NCBI GenBank assembly: GCA_028275365.1
Contig: JAPWUU010000005.1
Coordinates: 1 to 54,247, forward strand
DNA length: 54,247 bases
Source of the DNA: Candidatus Caldatribacterium sp.
GTDB taxonomy: Bacteria; Atribacterota; Atribacteria; Atribacterales; Caldatribacteriaceae
Reading direction: 5' to 3'
In this document: positions 18,123-26,480 of the stretch, piece after piece
Position numbering within the stretch: the first letter of the stretch is position 1
Layout of the letters: the number at the start of each line of letters is the position of its first letter
Program-made: the position numbers and the translations under genes
The notes under the pieces: generated by a model
The model's input: the letters and a program-made list of their open reading frames with translations, nothing else
Told to the model about the DNA's origin: nothing
Databases searched by the model: none

Positions 18123-19120
18123 GGCTTTTCCTCCTTTCTTCTTGGAGCAGTGGAGGCCTTCACCGATAGAGAGACTTCCTCAATGGAGCAGGGCTCCACG
18201 TTGTGCCCCTGGATGAGGCGGATGAGGAGTTCCACCAGCCGTTTCCCGATGATTTTTTTGGGGAGGTCAACGGAAGTGAGGGGTGGCTGGGTGAAGCGGG
18301 TCACGTAGGTGTTGTCGAATCCCACAACGGAGAGTTCCCGAGGGATGTCTATCCCCAGGTCCTGGGCGGCCTTCAGAATCCCTAGGGCTGCGGGGTCGTT
18401 GTGGGTGAAAACGGCGGTGACGTTGCCCTGTGCTCTTCTCAGGAATTCTCTCCCGAAACGGTAGGCTTCCTCGAAAGTGAGGCGCATTTCCACCATGAGT
18501 TGCGGATTGGGGGCAAGGCCCCACTCGTTGAGGGCTTCCACGTACCCCTCGAACCTTTCCCGAAAGAGCGAAAACTTTGCAGGTCCACCAAGGCAGAGAA
18601 TGTCCAGGTGACCGAGCTCGAGAAGGTGCTTTGTGGCAAGGTATGCTCCTTCTTTATCAGGGAGGAATACGCTCGTTGAGAAGGGGACGTCAAAACTTCC
18701 TCCCAGGAAAACCATGGGGAGCTTTGTGGAGAAAGCTTTTTTGAGGTAAGCAATCCCAAGCCGTGTGGCCACAATGAGACCATCGACGGACTTCTCTTCA
18801 AGGTCCCGCAGGTACAGGAGGTCCGAGCCCCGCTCGATGGAGTGGAGGAGGAGGAGGTGGTACCCCATGCTCCGGGCCGTGGCCTCAGCAGCGGCAAAAA
18901 CCTCGGTGAAGAAGGGATTGAAGATATCATCGATGAGCATGGCGATGAGCTGAGAAGACCTCTTTCGGGTGGGCAGTCGGGGTTCAACCCCCAGGGCTTC
19001 CATGGCCTCGAGGACCCGCTTTTTGAGCTCGGTACTCACCGGGCGGGTACCGTTGAGGACATGGGATACCGTGGTGATGGAAACACCAGCCCTCTGGGCG
19101 ATTTCCTTCAGGGTGGCCAT
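18119..19120 (-). CDS. LacI-family transcriptional repressor of the GH4 operon
   Basis: DNA-binding repressor of 333 residues. The helix-turn-helix MATLKEIAQRAGVSITTVS is at the very N-terminus and the hinge helix region VSTELKKRVLEAMEALG follows. The effector domain includes HLDILCLGG, AVFTHNDPAALGILKAAQ and VVGFDNTYVTRFTQPPLTSV. ATG 19120 is chosen because it starts exactly at the helix-turn-helix and GAAGGG precedes it; the frame extends 22 codons upstream without family similarity. It is translationally coupled to the GH4 gene. A promoter and a palindrome at the transcription start (19149-19158) suggest it represses itself and the whole operon. Confidence 0.92.
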   Translation of the reverse strand: MATLKEIAQRAGVSITTVSHVLNGTRPVSTELKKRVLEAMEALGVEPRLPTRKRSSQLIAMLIDDIFNPFFTEVFAAAEATARSMGYHLLLLHSIERGSDLLYLRDLEEKSVDGLIVATRLGIAYLKKAFSTKLPMVFLGGSFDVPFSTSVFLPDKEGAYLATKHLLELGHLDILCLGGPAKFSLFRERFEGYVEALNEWGLAPNPQLMVEMRLTFEEAYRFGREFLRRAQGNVTAVFTHNDPAALGILKAAQDLGIDIPRELSVVGFDNTYVTRFTQPPLTSVDLPKKIIGKRLVELLIRLIQGHNVEPCSIEEVSLSVKASTAPRRKEEKP

Positions 19121-19148
19121 CTTTTCCCTTCTTTGGCAATTTTTTAAT

Positions 19149-19158
19149 TTTGCGCAAA
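19149..19158. promoter_or_regulatory. Candidate LacI-type operator
   Basis: Perfect 10-base palindrome TTTGCGCAAA with the central CG typical of LacI/GalR operators. Two more pairs match after one mismatch on each side. It touches the -10 box and covers the expected transcription start of the minus-strand LacI-GH4 promoter, the position where a bound repressor blocks RNA polymerase. Assignment to the adjacent LacI protein is inferred. Confidence 0.5.
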
Positions 19159-19186
19159 TTTTACAAAAACGAGGGACCCCTGTCAA
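19158..19186 (-). promoter_or_regulatory. Sigma-70-type promoter of the LacI-GH4 operon
   Basis: On the minus strand TTGACA (19186-19181), a 17-base spacer and TAAAAT (19163-19158): a perfect -35, optimal spacing and a good -10. The start of transcription would fall near 19151, about 30 bases before the LacI ATG. Confidence 0.75.
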
Positions 19187-19192
19187 GGGTCC
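19165..19192 (-). terminator. Terminator of the PKD-PLAT gene, overlapping the next promoter
   Basis: On the minus strand, 22 bases after the stop codon of the large gene, GGACCC (19192-19187), a seven-base loop and GGGTCC (19179-19174) form a stem that wobble pairs can lengthen. A run of five T (19169-19165) follows four bases later. The stem shares bases with the -35 box of the downstream LacI promoter. Confidence 0.45.
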
Positions 19193-19213
19193 TTTCGGGG
19201 ATGGAGAGAATTT

Positions 19214-22200
19214 TCAGAGAGGCTCAAGGAGGCACAGATTCACCAGGATTCCGGCGAATTCGGCGATTTCGCAAAAGAGGGGTTCGAAGATATCCAAGGC
19301 GGCGTTGGTGCAGGTGACTTTATCGTAGGGGAGAATGGACATGAACTCGTCCCCCACGTACACCGAGTGCCCCTCTTTCCGCCAGTTTTGTATGGCCACC
19401 ATCTCTATGGAAACGAGAATCGCCAGGGGGTAATCGGGAAGACCGGGGTCCAGATCCTCGATGCCAAAGTTCCCGTAGTCAATCTGGTGGGCGCTCAGTA
19501 CGGTGCTTGTGGGGTTATTCCCCACTACCAGAGTCCGGAGTTTTCGCAACGCTTCGTCGCACCTTTGGGGGCTATTTCCCTCAAGGGCGGTGATAGCTTC
19601 TTTCATCAGTTCTTTGGCTTTTCGGAGAAGTAGGTCGATCTGCTGGAGGGTGAGATCGTTTTCTCCCAGGTGCTTCAGGAGGACCACCTTGTAGACTTCA
19701 CTCACCGAGGTTCCCAGAATAGCGGGGAATTCTGTGGCCCACTGGTACGCATCGTAGAGAGTGGTTAAAAGCCCGATTGTTTCCGAAACCGCTTCGGAGG
19801 TAAGAAGGCCGAGAATTCTCAGGATAACTCCTTCCTGGTTTTCCAGGTACTGTTCCACCACCGTGGAAAGGGTATCCTGGATGAGGCTGTCGGGGGAAGG
19901 TCCGAAGATGGAGAGAGCGTTGATGCCGTAGTTCAAAGCAGGTAAAGAGGCGTTCACCACATCGGCTTTGAGTCCCGCAAGGTATTCCCGGATTCGCTTG
20001 GCGCAGTAAAAAATGTTGCTCTCCTCCGCTTTGTTCACCTCGTCTTTGAGGCCAAAGAGTAGTGAGGCCCGAAGCGCCGCCTGGGGGTAGGTGGACCAGT
20101 GAGCGGGAAAGATCCAGATCCATTTTTCGGTTTGCGAGTTTCCGCTGAAAACCTTCACTTTGAAGCGCTGCGGACGGGTGAGGTTTGCGGTTTCGAATTT
20201 CACCCCCCATTCGTTCTCGGGAATATAGGGGACCACGCGCTTCTTCCCCGAAGCGTTATGCCAGCCAAGGAGCATCCCGTTCTCCCGGTACACCGCCATC
20301 GCTTTCGTACCGTCGCCACAGGTGAAATAGAATTCCTCTATCCCCGAAGGCACGATGAAAACGGCCTTACTCAGTTCCGTGAGGTTGTAGGAATTCCGAT
20401 CCCCTTCCACCACTACCCCAGCAGGGTAGGTGGAGGCCAGGGGCTTGAATTCCCCATAGGTTTTATGGTCGGCTTCATCGAGCGCCAGCCAGCGATCAGG
20501 AAGGAAAACCCATTCCTTTTTTGTGGCCGTATCTTTCACCGCAAGACCCACCACGTACCACCTAGGGCGGTTGCCGGAGTTATCGTGGAGGAGGGCGATG
20601 TGATCGAGGTTTTCGATTTTCCTTCCCTCAAGAAAGAAGCGGTCCTTTTCCCCCCGTTCGAAGGGATTGAGGGGCGAGGTAAGCTCCATCACCCCGGAGC
20701 CATAGACCACTCCCTGGCGTTCTTGCTTTTCGTAGAGCGCCAGAAACACCCGGGCATCGGTTCCCGCACCCTCGGTATCTCCGGTGAGCACTTCCACTTC
20801 GTAGCGAACCGTTTGCGGTCGCACAAACGCAGGAGGGATGGTGACGTGGCGCCCACCGATATCTCTTGTCGTATCCACAGCCACTTCCCTGATGATACGG
20901 CTTGTGGTTTTTCGGTCGTCCTGGACCTCAAGGGTTACCGGGATGATACCGGATGCATTGAAGACGTGGGTGAGCTTCAAAGCATGGGTATCAGGAAAGG
21001 CGGAACCCCCCGACCACCACCAGTAATCGGTAATGACCCCATCGGGATCGCTTGAGGGGCTGGCGTCGAACGTGGTGATTCTAAAATGGGACATTTCGTC
21101 ATCCCCAAGCACAAAATCAGCCCGGGGAGGCTGGTTTTCCGGAAGCCGCAGCTCATAGTACTGCGGGTTGTAGCGAAAAACATCCTGGTCTTTGGGGGTG
21201 TTCTCGGGGAAAAAGATTTCGATTACACCTTCTGTGCGGAGCTTCGGGGCAAAGACATTTGCAAACTGGGGTTCCAGCTTTCCTTCCCGTAAGATAGAAC
21301 CGACCTGTACCGGGAAGACCCGCATGGGAGTTTCCCAGATAAGCCGCAGTTTCAGGGGTTTTCCGGGGACACCTGGGGCGATGTTCCCCACAAGGAGCAC
21401 CCGGCTTGTTCCTTCAGCCTTCATGGTGAGCTCCGGGGTGATATCCCGTCCCTCTTGATCCTCAATCCGCAGGTACTGCGCTACCTCGGAGGCAGAAAGC
21501 AACTTCCCTCCTGCGGGGTCGTAGATTCCCAAAAGAAAAGCATAGCGGGGCTGTACGGGAAGGAGTTTCCCGAAGGGCGCTTCGGCGACTCCACGGGAAG
21601 AGGAAACCCGGAGTATCCCCTTTAAGGGGAGGTCGTAGCCGCGAAAGTGGGGAGAAACGTCGGGATTCTCTGCGGTAATCCGGACGGTGAAGGAGAGTTT
21701 TCCGGAAAGTCGCTCACCCTTCCCGATCCTTTCGGGGAAGGGATCACCGTGGGAGAAGGAGAGGTTTTTCATTTCGGTGAGCTCAAAAGAAAGGTCGGAA
21801 ATATCGGCGAAAGAGCTGTTACGCAGGATCCAGGAGGCCACGAGATACTCCCCTTCATACCAGGTTTCAACTTCGAGCGTAAGGGGATTGGGGAAGGGAA
21901 CCACCTCCATGGGGAAGGTGCGTTGCGCCGGTCCCAGAGAAGCGAAAAGGGCAACTTCTCTGGGATTTCCCTCGGGAAGAGTCGGGGTGTACCACTCGTA
22001 GGTGGCTTTCTCTCTCTTCTGCACCGGTCCCTCGCCGGCGGTTACCCGAAGGGCTGCTTCAAGCCCCGGAGGGGTACGGAAACGGAGTTCGGTTGCAAGG
22101 TCTTCGAAAACCTGGTACAAATGCGCTCCGTGAGGGGATACCGAGACAAGCTCTACCGGAAGCGGCCAGCTCTCTCCGGTAACATCGAAGCACACGAGAG

Positions 22201-23581
22201 ACGGTTTTTCTATTCCTCCCTCTATGTTGAAGCGGTTAGAAAGAAAGGTGAAAACCTTCCCGGCGTGGGTGATAACGCTTGAAGGGTAGGAGAGGTCGGG
22301 TTCAAAGCCTTCGCCGAAAGCGTAAACCCCCGTAATTTCCCCCTCAGGGAGCTGATAGCGCAGGAAAAGCTCCCGGCGGAAAAGGAGGAGTTCCCGCCCT
22401 TCCACAAAATGGGGCCAGAAGGTGCTGGGAAGATTCGGCGCAAGCGTGATCTTGCGGAGGAACTCCCCCTGGGAAGAGAAAATCTGAAGGGTGATGGTAT
22501 CCGGCGTTTCCTCTACTAAAACCGCCACCGAGGTGTCGGCGAGAAAGGCCCCGAAAATTTTCGCTAAATGGGGTTTGAACCTTCCCAAAAGGGTGGCGTT
22601 CCCCTCGTAATCCACCACGAAAACCGCAAAAGGCGTTTTTTCTCCGGGAGCGCTCTCTTCGGCGATAGCAAGGAGCATTTTCTCCCCAAAGCGGTCGAAG
22701 AGTACAAGGGGTGATGGTGCTGGAGTTCCCACCCCCAGCGAGGAGAGGGGAATTTTCCAGAGGGTCTTGCCCTCGGTATCGAGGAGCTCGAGAGAACCCC
22801 CGGCGTCCCTTTCTTCCCAGTGTAAAACGGGGAGAGGCGCATCGGGATAGGTATACTGCGGAAAAGTTCCCTCCCCAGGGCGGTAGAAGGTGTAAGAACC
22901 CCGACCGAGGGAAGGGCAGGGGGAAACCCCTCTATCCTGCGCTGAAAACGCAACGTAGCCGGCGAAGTTGTTCCCCTTATCCCTAGTAGGTAGAAAAATG
23001 CGGTTTCCAATCGCGAAAACCGGATGCGAGGAAGTTTGCGCTCCTTGCGTAAAAAGACACTTCCCGGTCTCCGGGTTAAAGACTTTCACCATTTTCCGGT
23101 CTTCGGTAACCAGAAACCCCCCTTCGGTGATAAGAACCAGTTTCCCGGGAAAGGAAAACTCCCTGCCGCTTCGCGGTGCGAGCGCGAACACCCGGGTGGC
23201 GCTACCGAGGTAGAAGAAAACATACCCCTTTCGCACCCCATGCACCACACATTTCTCGGGGTACTCCTTTTCAAGGAGCACCCTCCCGCTTGCAAGATCC
23301 ACGGCCACCAGCACCCGTTCGCGCACTGAAAAAGCAAGGAGCTTTTCATCCCGGAAAGGACCGCTTGTGGAGTAGAGGGAAGCTCCCTTAGAGAGCGGTT
23401 CCCACCGGTAAAGGGTTTCAAAAGGTAGAGAAGAAGCTTCTTCGGCGCCAGAGGCAAGGGAAGGGAGAAAAAGCCAGAAAAGTACCAGAAATATTTGCAG
23501 GAACACCCTGAGCCAGGAACCCCAAAGAAACCGAAAGGAAAAAGAGATGATCTTCCCCTCCTTCGAACGTGTTGCCACCAT
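19214..23581 (-). CDS. Large exported PKD- and PLAT-domain protein, probable surface protein
   Basis: About 1455 residues, not recognised as a named gene. A hydrophobic N-terminal segment (VFLQIFLVLFWLFLPSLASG, about 26-45) looks like a signal peptide. Next come about 500 residues of beta-propeller-like repeats (VLVAVDLASGRVLLEKEYP, KVFNPETGKCLF), then beta-sandwich regions. A PKD domain (about 815-900; FDASPSSDPDGVITDYWWW) and a PLAT/LH2 domain (about 925-1040; YEVEVLTGDTEGAGTD, LLHDNSGNRPRWYV, DRWLALDEADHKTYGEF) follow, ending in about 350 mostly helical residues. PLAT domains bind lipid or protein partners. Start is uncertain: ATG 23581 lacks a ribosome site, while AAGGAGGGG lies inside the frame just before ATC codons at 23551, and GTG at the signal segment is another option. 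Function unknown. Confidence 0.8.
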   Translation of the reverse strand: MVATRSKEGKIISFSFRFLWGSWLRVFLQIFLVLFWLFLPSLASGAEEASSLPFETLYRWEPLSKGASLYSTSGPFRDEKLLAFSVRERVLVAVDLASGRVLLEKEYPEKCVVHGVRKGYVFFYLGSATRVFALAPRSGREFSFPGKLVLITEGGFLVTEDRKMVKVFNPETGKCLFTQGAQTSSHPVFAIGNRIFLPTRDKGNNFAGYVAFSAQDRGVSPCPSLGRGSYTFYRPGEGTFPQYTYPDAPLPVLHWEERDAGGSLELLDTEGKTLWKIPLSSLGVGTPAPSPLVLFDRFGEKMLLAIAEESAPGEKTPFAVFVVDYEGNATLLGRFKPHLAKIFGAFLADTSVAVLVEETPDTITLQIFSSQGEFLRKITLAPNLPSTFWPHFVEGRELLLFRRELFLRYQLPEGEITGVYAFGEGFEPDLSYPSSVITHAGKVFTFLSNRFNIEGGIEKPSLVCFDVTGESWPLPVELVSVSPHGAHLYQVFEDLATELRFRTPPGLEAALRVTAGEGPVQKREKATYEWYTPTLPEGNPREVALFASLGPAQRTFPMEVVPFPNPLTLEVETWYEGEYLVASWILRNSSFADISDLSFELTEMKNLSFSHGDPFPERIGKGERLSGKLSFTVRITAENPDVSPHFRGYDLPLKGILRVSSSRGVAEAPFGKLLPVQPRYAFLLGIYDPAGGKLLSASEVAQYLRIEDQEGRDITPELTMKAEGTSRVLLVGNIAPGVPGKPLKLRLIWETPMRVFPVQVGSILREGKLEPQFANVFAPKLRTEGVIEIFFPENTPKDQDVFRYNPQYYELRLPENQPPRADFVLGDDEMSHFRITTFDASPSSDPDGVITDYWWWSGGSAFPDTHALKLTHVFNASGIIPVTLEVQDDRKTTSRIIREVAVDTTRDIGGRHVTIPPAFVRPQTVRYEVEVLTGDTEGAGTDARVFLALYEKQERQGVVYGSGVMELTSPLNPFERGEKDRFFLEGRKIENLDHIALLHDNSGNRPRWYVVGLAVKDTATKKEWVFLPDRWLALDEADHKTYGEFKPLASTYPAGVVVEGDRNSYNLTELSKAVFIVPSGIEEFYFTCGDGTKAMAVYRENGMLLGWHNASGKKRVVPYIPENEWGVKFETANLTRPQRFKVKVFSGNSQTEKWIWIFPAHWSTYPQAALRASLLFGLKDEVNKAEESNIFYCAKRIREYLAGLKADVVNASLPALNYGINALSIFGPSPDSLIQDTLSTVVEQYLENQEGVILRILGLLTSEAVSETIGLLTTLYDAYQWATEFPAILGTSVSEVYKVVLLKHLGENDLTLQQIDLLLRKAKELMKEAITALEGNSPQRCDEALRKLRTLVVGNNPTSTVLSAHQIDYGNFGIEDLDPGLPDYPLAILVSIEMVAIQNWRKEGHSVYVGDEFMSILPYDKVTCTNAALDIFEPLFCEIAEFAGILVNLCLLEPL

Positions 23582-23628
23582 TGTACCACCAGGGTTCTGA
23601 AACGGAAGGAGATGGACGACGAACATGG

Positions 23629-23634
23629 TATAAT
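23629..23634 (+). promoter_or_regulatory. Consensus -10 box TATAAT before the cysteine-rich gene
   Basis: TATAAT stands 25 bases before the ATG at 23659 in the 77-base gap between two divergent genes. No good -35 box is seen at 16-18 bases, so the call rests on the -10 box and its position. On the opposite strand TACAAT (23585-23580) may serve the large PKD-PLAT gene, also without a clear -35; if used it would place transcription start inside the current start codon region of that gene. Confidence 0.4.
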
Positions 23635-23658
23635 GGTCTGGGGCAAGGAGGGGAGAGC

Positions 23659-25224
23659 ATGGAAAAGACCTGGCAGGTCGTCCTCTTGCTGTTTTCTGTC
23701 ATCCTTGTGACTCTGGCTTTGTTGGGAGCTCATGCCCAGGAAAGCGACTGCTCAAGACCCAGGGTATCGGTGAGCGGGGCGGTTGTGGACGAGGCAGATT
23801 TTCAGGAGTACCTGAAGGGGCAGTACTCCCACCGGTCCTGGGAATCCCTCTGGCAGGAGATACGTGCAACAGTCCTGGAGGAGCTTCGAGAGAATTCCCC
23901 ACAGGTTGACTTTGTGGAAGATGGCAGCGGTTGCGACTACAGCTTTTCCTACACCCTGGGTCTTATTGCCGCAGGGAAGGATGTCGAAGTTGCCGGTGTC
24001 CTTGAGGGGGAGTACACCGCCGTCTTCATGAGCTCAAAGCTTGTGCAGAACAATGCGTGCGGGTTTCCTGGAAGTGTCCTTGGAGTTTCTGTTGTGCGGG
24101 ATGACCCCGACGTCTTTCGCACCGTCGAGCGGAATATCGACCGGTAAGGTTCTCTGGAGACCTGCATTCTGGAGTACGAAAGAACCCACTGGGTCCCTCC
24201 GCGGGGACCGGTAATGGAGTTTGCCCTGGAGAAGCCCTACGTTTCCCCAAAACTCGATGAACGGGAGATGGATATTCGCGTTCGGGTGAGGAACTGCCGG
24301 GGTGAGCCGGTCTTTGACCGGTACCATGGCCAGGTGGTGATTTTCCCCAGAAGAACGGAGCGAGGAGAACTACGCCCCACGAAGGGTTTCCCGCAGGATT
24401 TTGTGGTCACCGAAAACCTTGTGCTCTTGGAGATTACGGGTGAAGAAGGTGGGTCGGTCACCTATACTCTGAGAGAAGGATTAGAACCCGGGTTTGACCT
24501 CTTTCAGGCAAAAACCTGCGGCATCGACGTGGTCCAAACTGTGGAGGAGCGAACTTCAGTTGCCCTGGTGGAGGAGCAGGCATGCTGGCGGGGAATGGTG
24601 GATATCACTGTGGACCGGTCCTTTAGGGAAACGAAAAAGAGCGATCCTGCAGAGTGCGGAAGGGATGAATCGGAACTCATCGTCGAACTCCACGCCCACA
24701 TCTGGGGTGAGCTTCTTCTGCGGCCAGGTCAACCCGCGACAATCCTCTCCCAAGATTTCTCGGGGACGTACGAGATGACCATCAGGACTTTCCGCGAAAG
24801 CTGTGTGACCACCTGCCGGAGGAAAGGAGTGAGAGGCGAGGTCCCGGTGAGGCCGGGGAGCTGGGAATCTTCGGAAACCAGGGTGTGTGGAACCTTGAGC
24901 GACAGAGATTTTCGGGTTTCTGCCAGTGCGGTGGTGGACAGAAAAACCGGGCAGTATCGCTTTTTGTGGGTTCGGAGGCCTTGTCTGGAGAGGTTTTTCG
25001 GAGGTCCTGAGTCGATACCACGACGTTTGCACCGGGGGACCCGGGAAACCAGTACCGCTTCTTTGGAGACAGAGCTTGAACGCTTCGAGATGTCAAGCAG
25101 CGAAATCCAGGGGGTCACCCCAAATCTCAAAGTGGTGAAGGGTGAAAAGGTGGTGGAGCAGCCTTTCCACACGGGGACAGCGAAGTACACTTGGGATTTC
25201 CAGCGTATTCCCTGTGGGGAGTAG
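23659..25224 (+). pseudogene. Exported cysteine-rich protein of unknown function, interrupted by an in-frame TAA
   Basis: ATG 23659 follows AAGGAGGGG. A signal peptide (about 1-28, ending GAHAQ) and about 135 residues run to a TAA at 24145-24147. The same frame then stays open to 25224, so 522 codons form one frame with a single stop after codon 162. The second part could be read as a separate gene from ATG 24214, but only a weak GCGGGGA precedes it and it would have no signal peptide. About thirteen cysteines are spread over both parts, including one in the stretch between the stop and ATG 24214, which supports one original protein stabilised by disulfides outside the cytoplasm. Beta-rich, no named domain recognised. 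It is divergent from the PKD-PLAT gene and may have worked with it. Confidence 0.6.
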
Positions 25225-25261
25225 CATTGCTTCATCCCGGGCTGTTTCGCATTGTCAAGGC

Positions 25262-25273
25262 TTTCACGTGAAA
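25262..25273. promoter_or_regulatory. 12-base palindrome upstream of the LacI promoter
   Basis: Perfect palindrome TTTCACGTGAAA ending 14 bases before the -35 box of the promoter at 25288. It has a CG centre as LacI-type operators do, but its half-site differs from that of the operator at 25326-25337. The two centres are 64 bases apart, near six helical turns. Confidence 0.35.
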
Positions 25274-25287
25274 CCCTCTCGTTTTTC

Positions 25288-25316
25288 TTGACAGGAAAAA
25301 GGGGATGGCATATACT
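25288..25316 (+). promoter_or_regulatory. Consensus sigma-70-type promoter of the LacI-ribose-type importer operon
   Basis: TTGACA (25288-25293), a 17-base spacer and TATACT (25311-25316). Transcription should start near 25323, three bases before the palindromic operator. No other gene can be read in the 25225-25350 gap. Confidence 0.8.
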
Positions 25317-25325
25317 ACTCTCAAC

Positions 25326-25337
25326 GACAACGTTGTC
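25326..25337. promoter_or_regulatory. Candidate LacI-type operator at the transcription start
   Basis: Perfect 12-base palindrome GACAACGTTGTC with a CG centre, placed at about +3 to +14 of the promoter at 25288-25316 and just before the ribosome site AAGGAGGGG. Position and symmetry fit autorepression by the LacI protein encoded directly downstream. Confidence 0.6.
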
Positions 25338-25350
25338 AAGGAGGGGCTGT

Positions 25351-26421
25351 CTGAGGAAGGACAATTCCTCGCGAAGGACTCCCACCATACGGGACGTTGC
25401 CCAGGCCGTCGGTGTTTCCCTCAAGACGGTTTCCCGTGTTATCAACGGCGACAAAGGCGTGAGCGCGGAAACTCGAAAGCGGGTGTTGGCCGCCATTGAG
25501 GCCCTGGGGTATCGTCCCAATGCCCTGGCCCGGAGCCTTCGGGGCAGGAAGACCTATACCATTGGGGTTATCATCACCGACATCACCAACGGTTTCTTCA
25601 GCACCATTGTTCGGGGCATCGAAGATGAGGCCTTTGCCCGAAACTACAGTGTCCTTGTCGCGAACTCCGATGAGCTCCTGGAGAAGGAGAAACTCTACGT
25701 CTGCATTTTCGTGGAGAAGCAGGTTGACGGCCTCATCATCGTTCCCGCCACCGGATCTCAGGAGTACCTCAGGGACCTGGCTTCCCACATCCCCCTGGTG
25801 TTCGTCGACCGTCCTCCCCGGGATTTCAGCGGTCCTGTAGTTCAGGTGGAGAATAGAGAAGGAGCCTACCGGCTGACACGCCATCTTCTTGAGCATGGCT
25901 TTGAACGACTGGCCTTCCTGGCCTCGGATCTCAGGTTGCCTACGGTGCAGGAGCGTTTCGCAGGGTTCCGGAAGGCCATGGATGAGGCAGGGATCGTGCT
26001 CCACCCCGAGATGGTGAAGGATGGGGCAAAGACCATCCACGAGGCATACAGGAAGACCCATGAGCTTTTCGTTCTCCCCCTCCGGCCTCAGGCGATTTTT
26101 GCCGCGAACAATCTCGTGGTCCAGGGGGTCCTGAAGGCGATTCGCGAGAGAAACCTCAGGATTCCCCAGGATGTTGCCGTGGTTGGTTTTGACGATTTCG
26201 AGATGGCCGACCTTGTTCAGCCTCGTCTCACCGTTGTGGCGCAACCGGCGTATGCCCTGGGGAAGGAAGCAGCGGTTCTCCTCTTCTCCCGGATGACGTG
26301 TCCCTCCCTTGCGGGAGAGACCGTGGTGCTCCCCGTAGAAGTTGTTCTGCGGGGGTCCTGCGGGTGTGAAGATGCTCCTCAGGAGGAGATGTTTTTGAAG
26401 GGGGTGAGAAGCAGTACATAA
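25351..26421 (+). CDS. LacI-family transcriptional regulator of the ribose-type importer
   Basis: About 356 residues. Helix-turn-helix TIRDVAQAVGVSLKTVSRVI, hinge ALGYRPNALARSLRGRKTYT, then the effector domain with GVIITDITNGFFSTIVRGI, AIFAANNLVVQGVLKAI and VVGFDDFEMADLVQPRLTVV. The start is unusual: no ATG or GTG precedes the helix-turn-helix in frame downstream of the promoter. AAGGAGGGG (25338-25346) sits at good spacing before CTG 25351, so CTG initiation is the best reading. TTG 25333 is the alternative but lies upstream of the ribosome site and inside the operator. The importer genes follow 60 bases downstream. A cysteine-containing tail (SCGCEDAP) ends the protein. Confidence 0.88.
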   Translation: MRKDNSSRRTPTIRDVAQAVGVSLKTVSRVINGDKGVSAETRKRVLAAIEALGYRPNALARSLRGRKTYTIGVIITDITNGFFSTIVRGIEDEAFARNYSVLVANSDELLEKEKLYVCIFVEKQVDGLIIVPATGSQEYLRDLASHIPLVFVDRPPRDFSGPVVQVENREGAYRLTRHLLEHGFERLAFLASDLRLPTVQERFAGFRKAMDEAGIVLHPEMVKDGAKTIHEAYRKTHELFVLPLRPQAIFAANNLVVQGVLKAIRERNLRIPQDVAVVGFDDFEMADLVQPRLTVVAQPAYALGKEAAVLLFSRMTCPSLAGETVVLPVEVVLRGSCGCEDAPQEEMFLKGVRSST

Positions 26422-26447
26422 AGAAGTGGTGTTCTGGGAGACTTCTT
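26421..26447 (+). other. Short intercistronic hairpin
   Basis: AAGAAGT / ACTTCTT (26421-26427 and 26441-26447) with a 13-base loop, directly after the LacI stop codon. No T-run follows. It may limit read-through or mark an mRNA processing point between the regulator and the highly expressed binding protein. Confidence 0.35.
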
Positions 26448-26480
26448 AAGGAACAGTCACTCTGAAGGGAGGTATTTCCT

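Noticed and set aside
24145-24147. Recoded stop codon (selenocysteine or pyrrolysine)
   Set aside because: The codon is TAA, which is not used for either residue; decay, error or two genes are simpler.
25305-25499. Short ATG-started frame over the LacI promoter and helix-turn-helix
   Set aside because: It would begin inside the promoter spacer, before the transcription start, and overlaps the conserved LacI helix-turn-helix in another frame.
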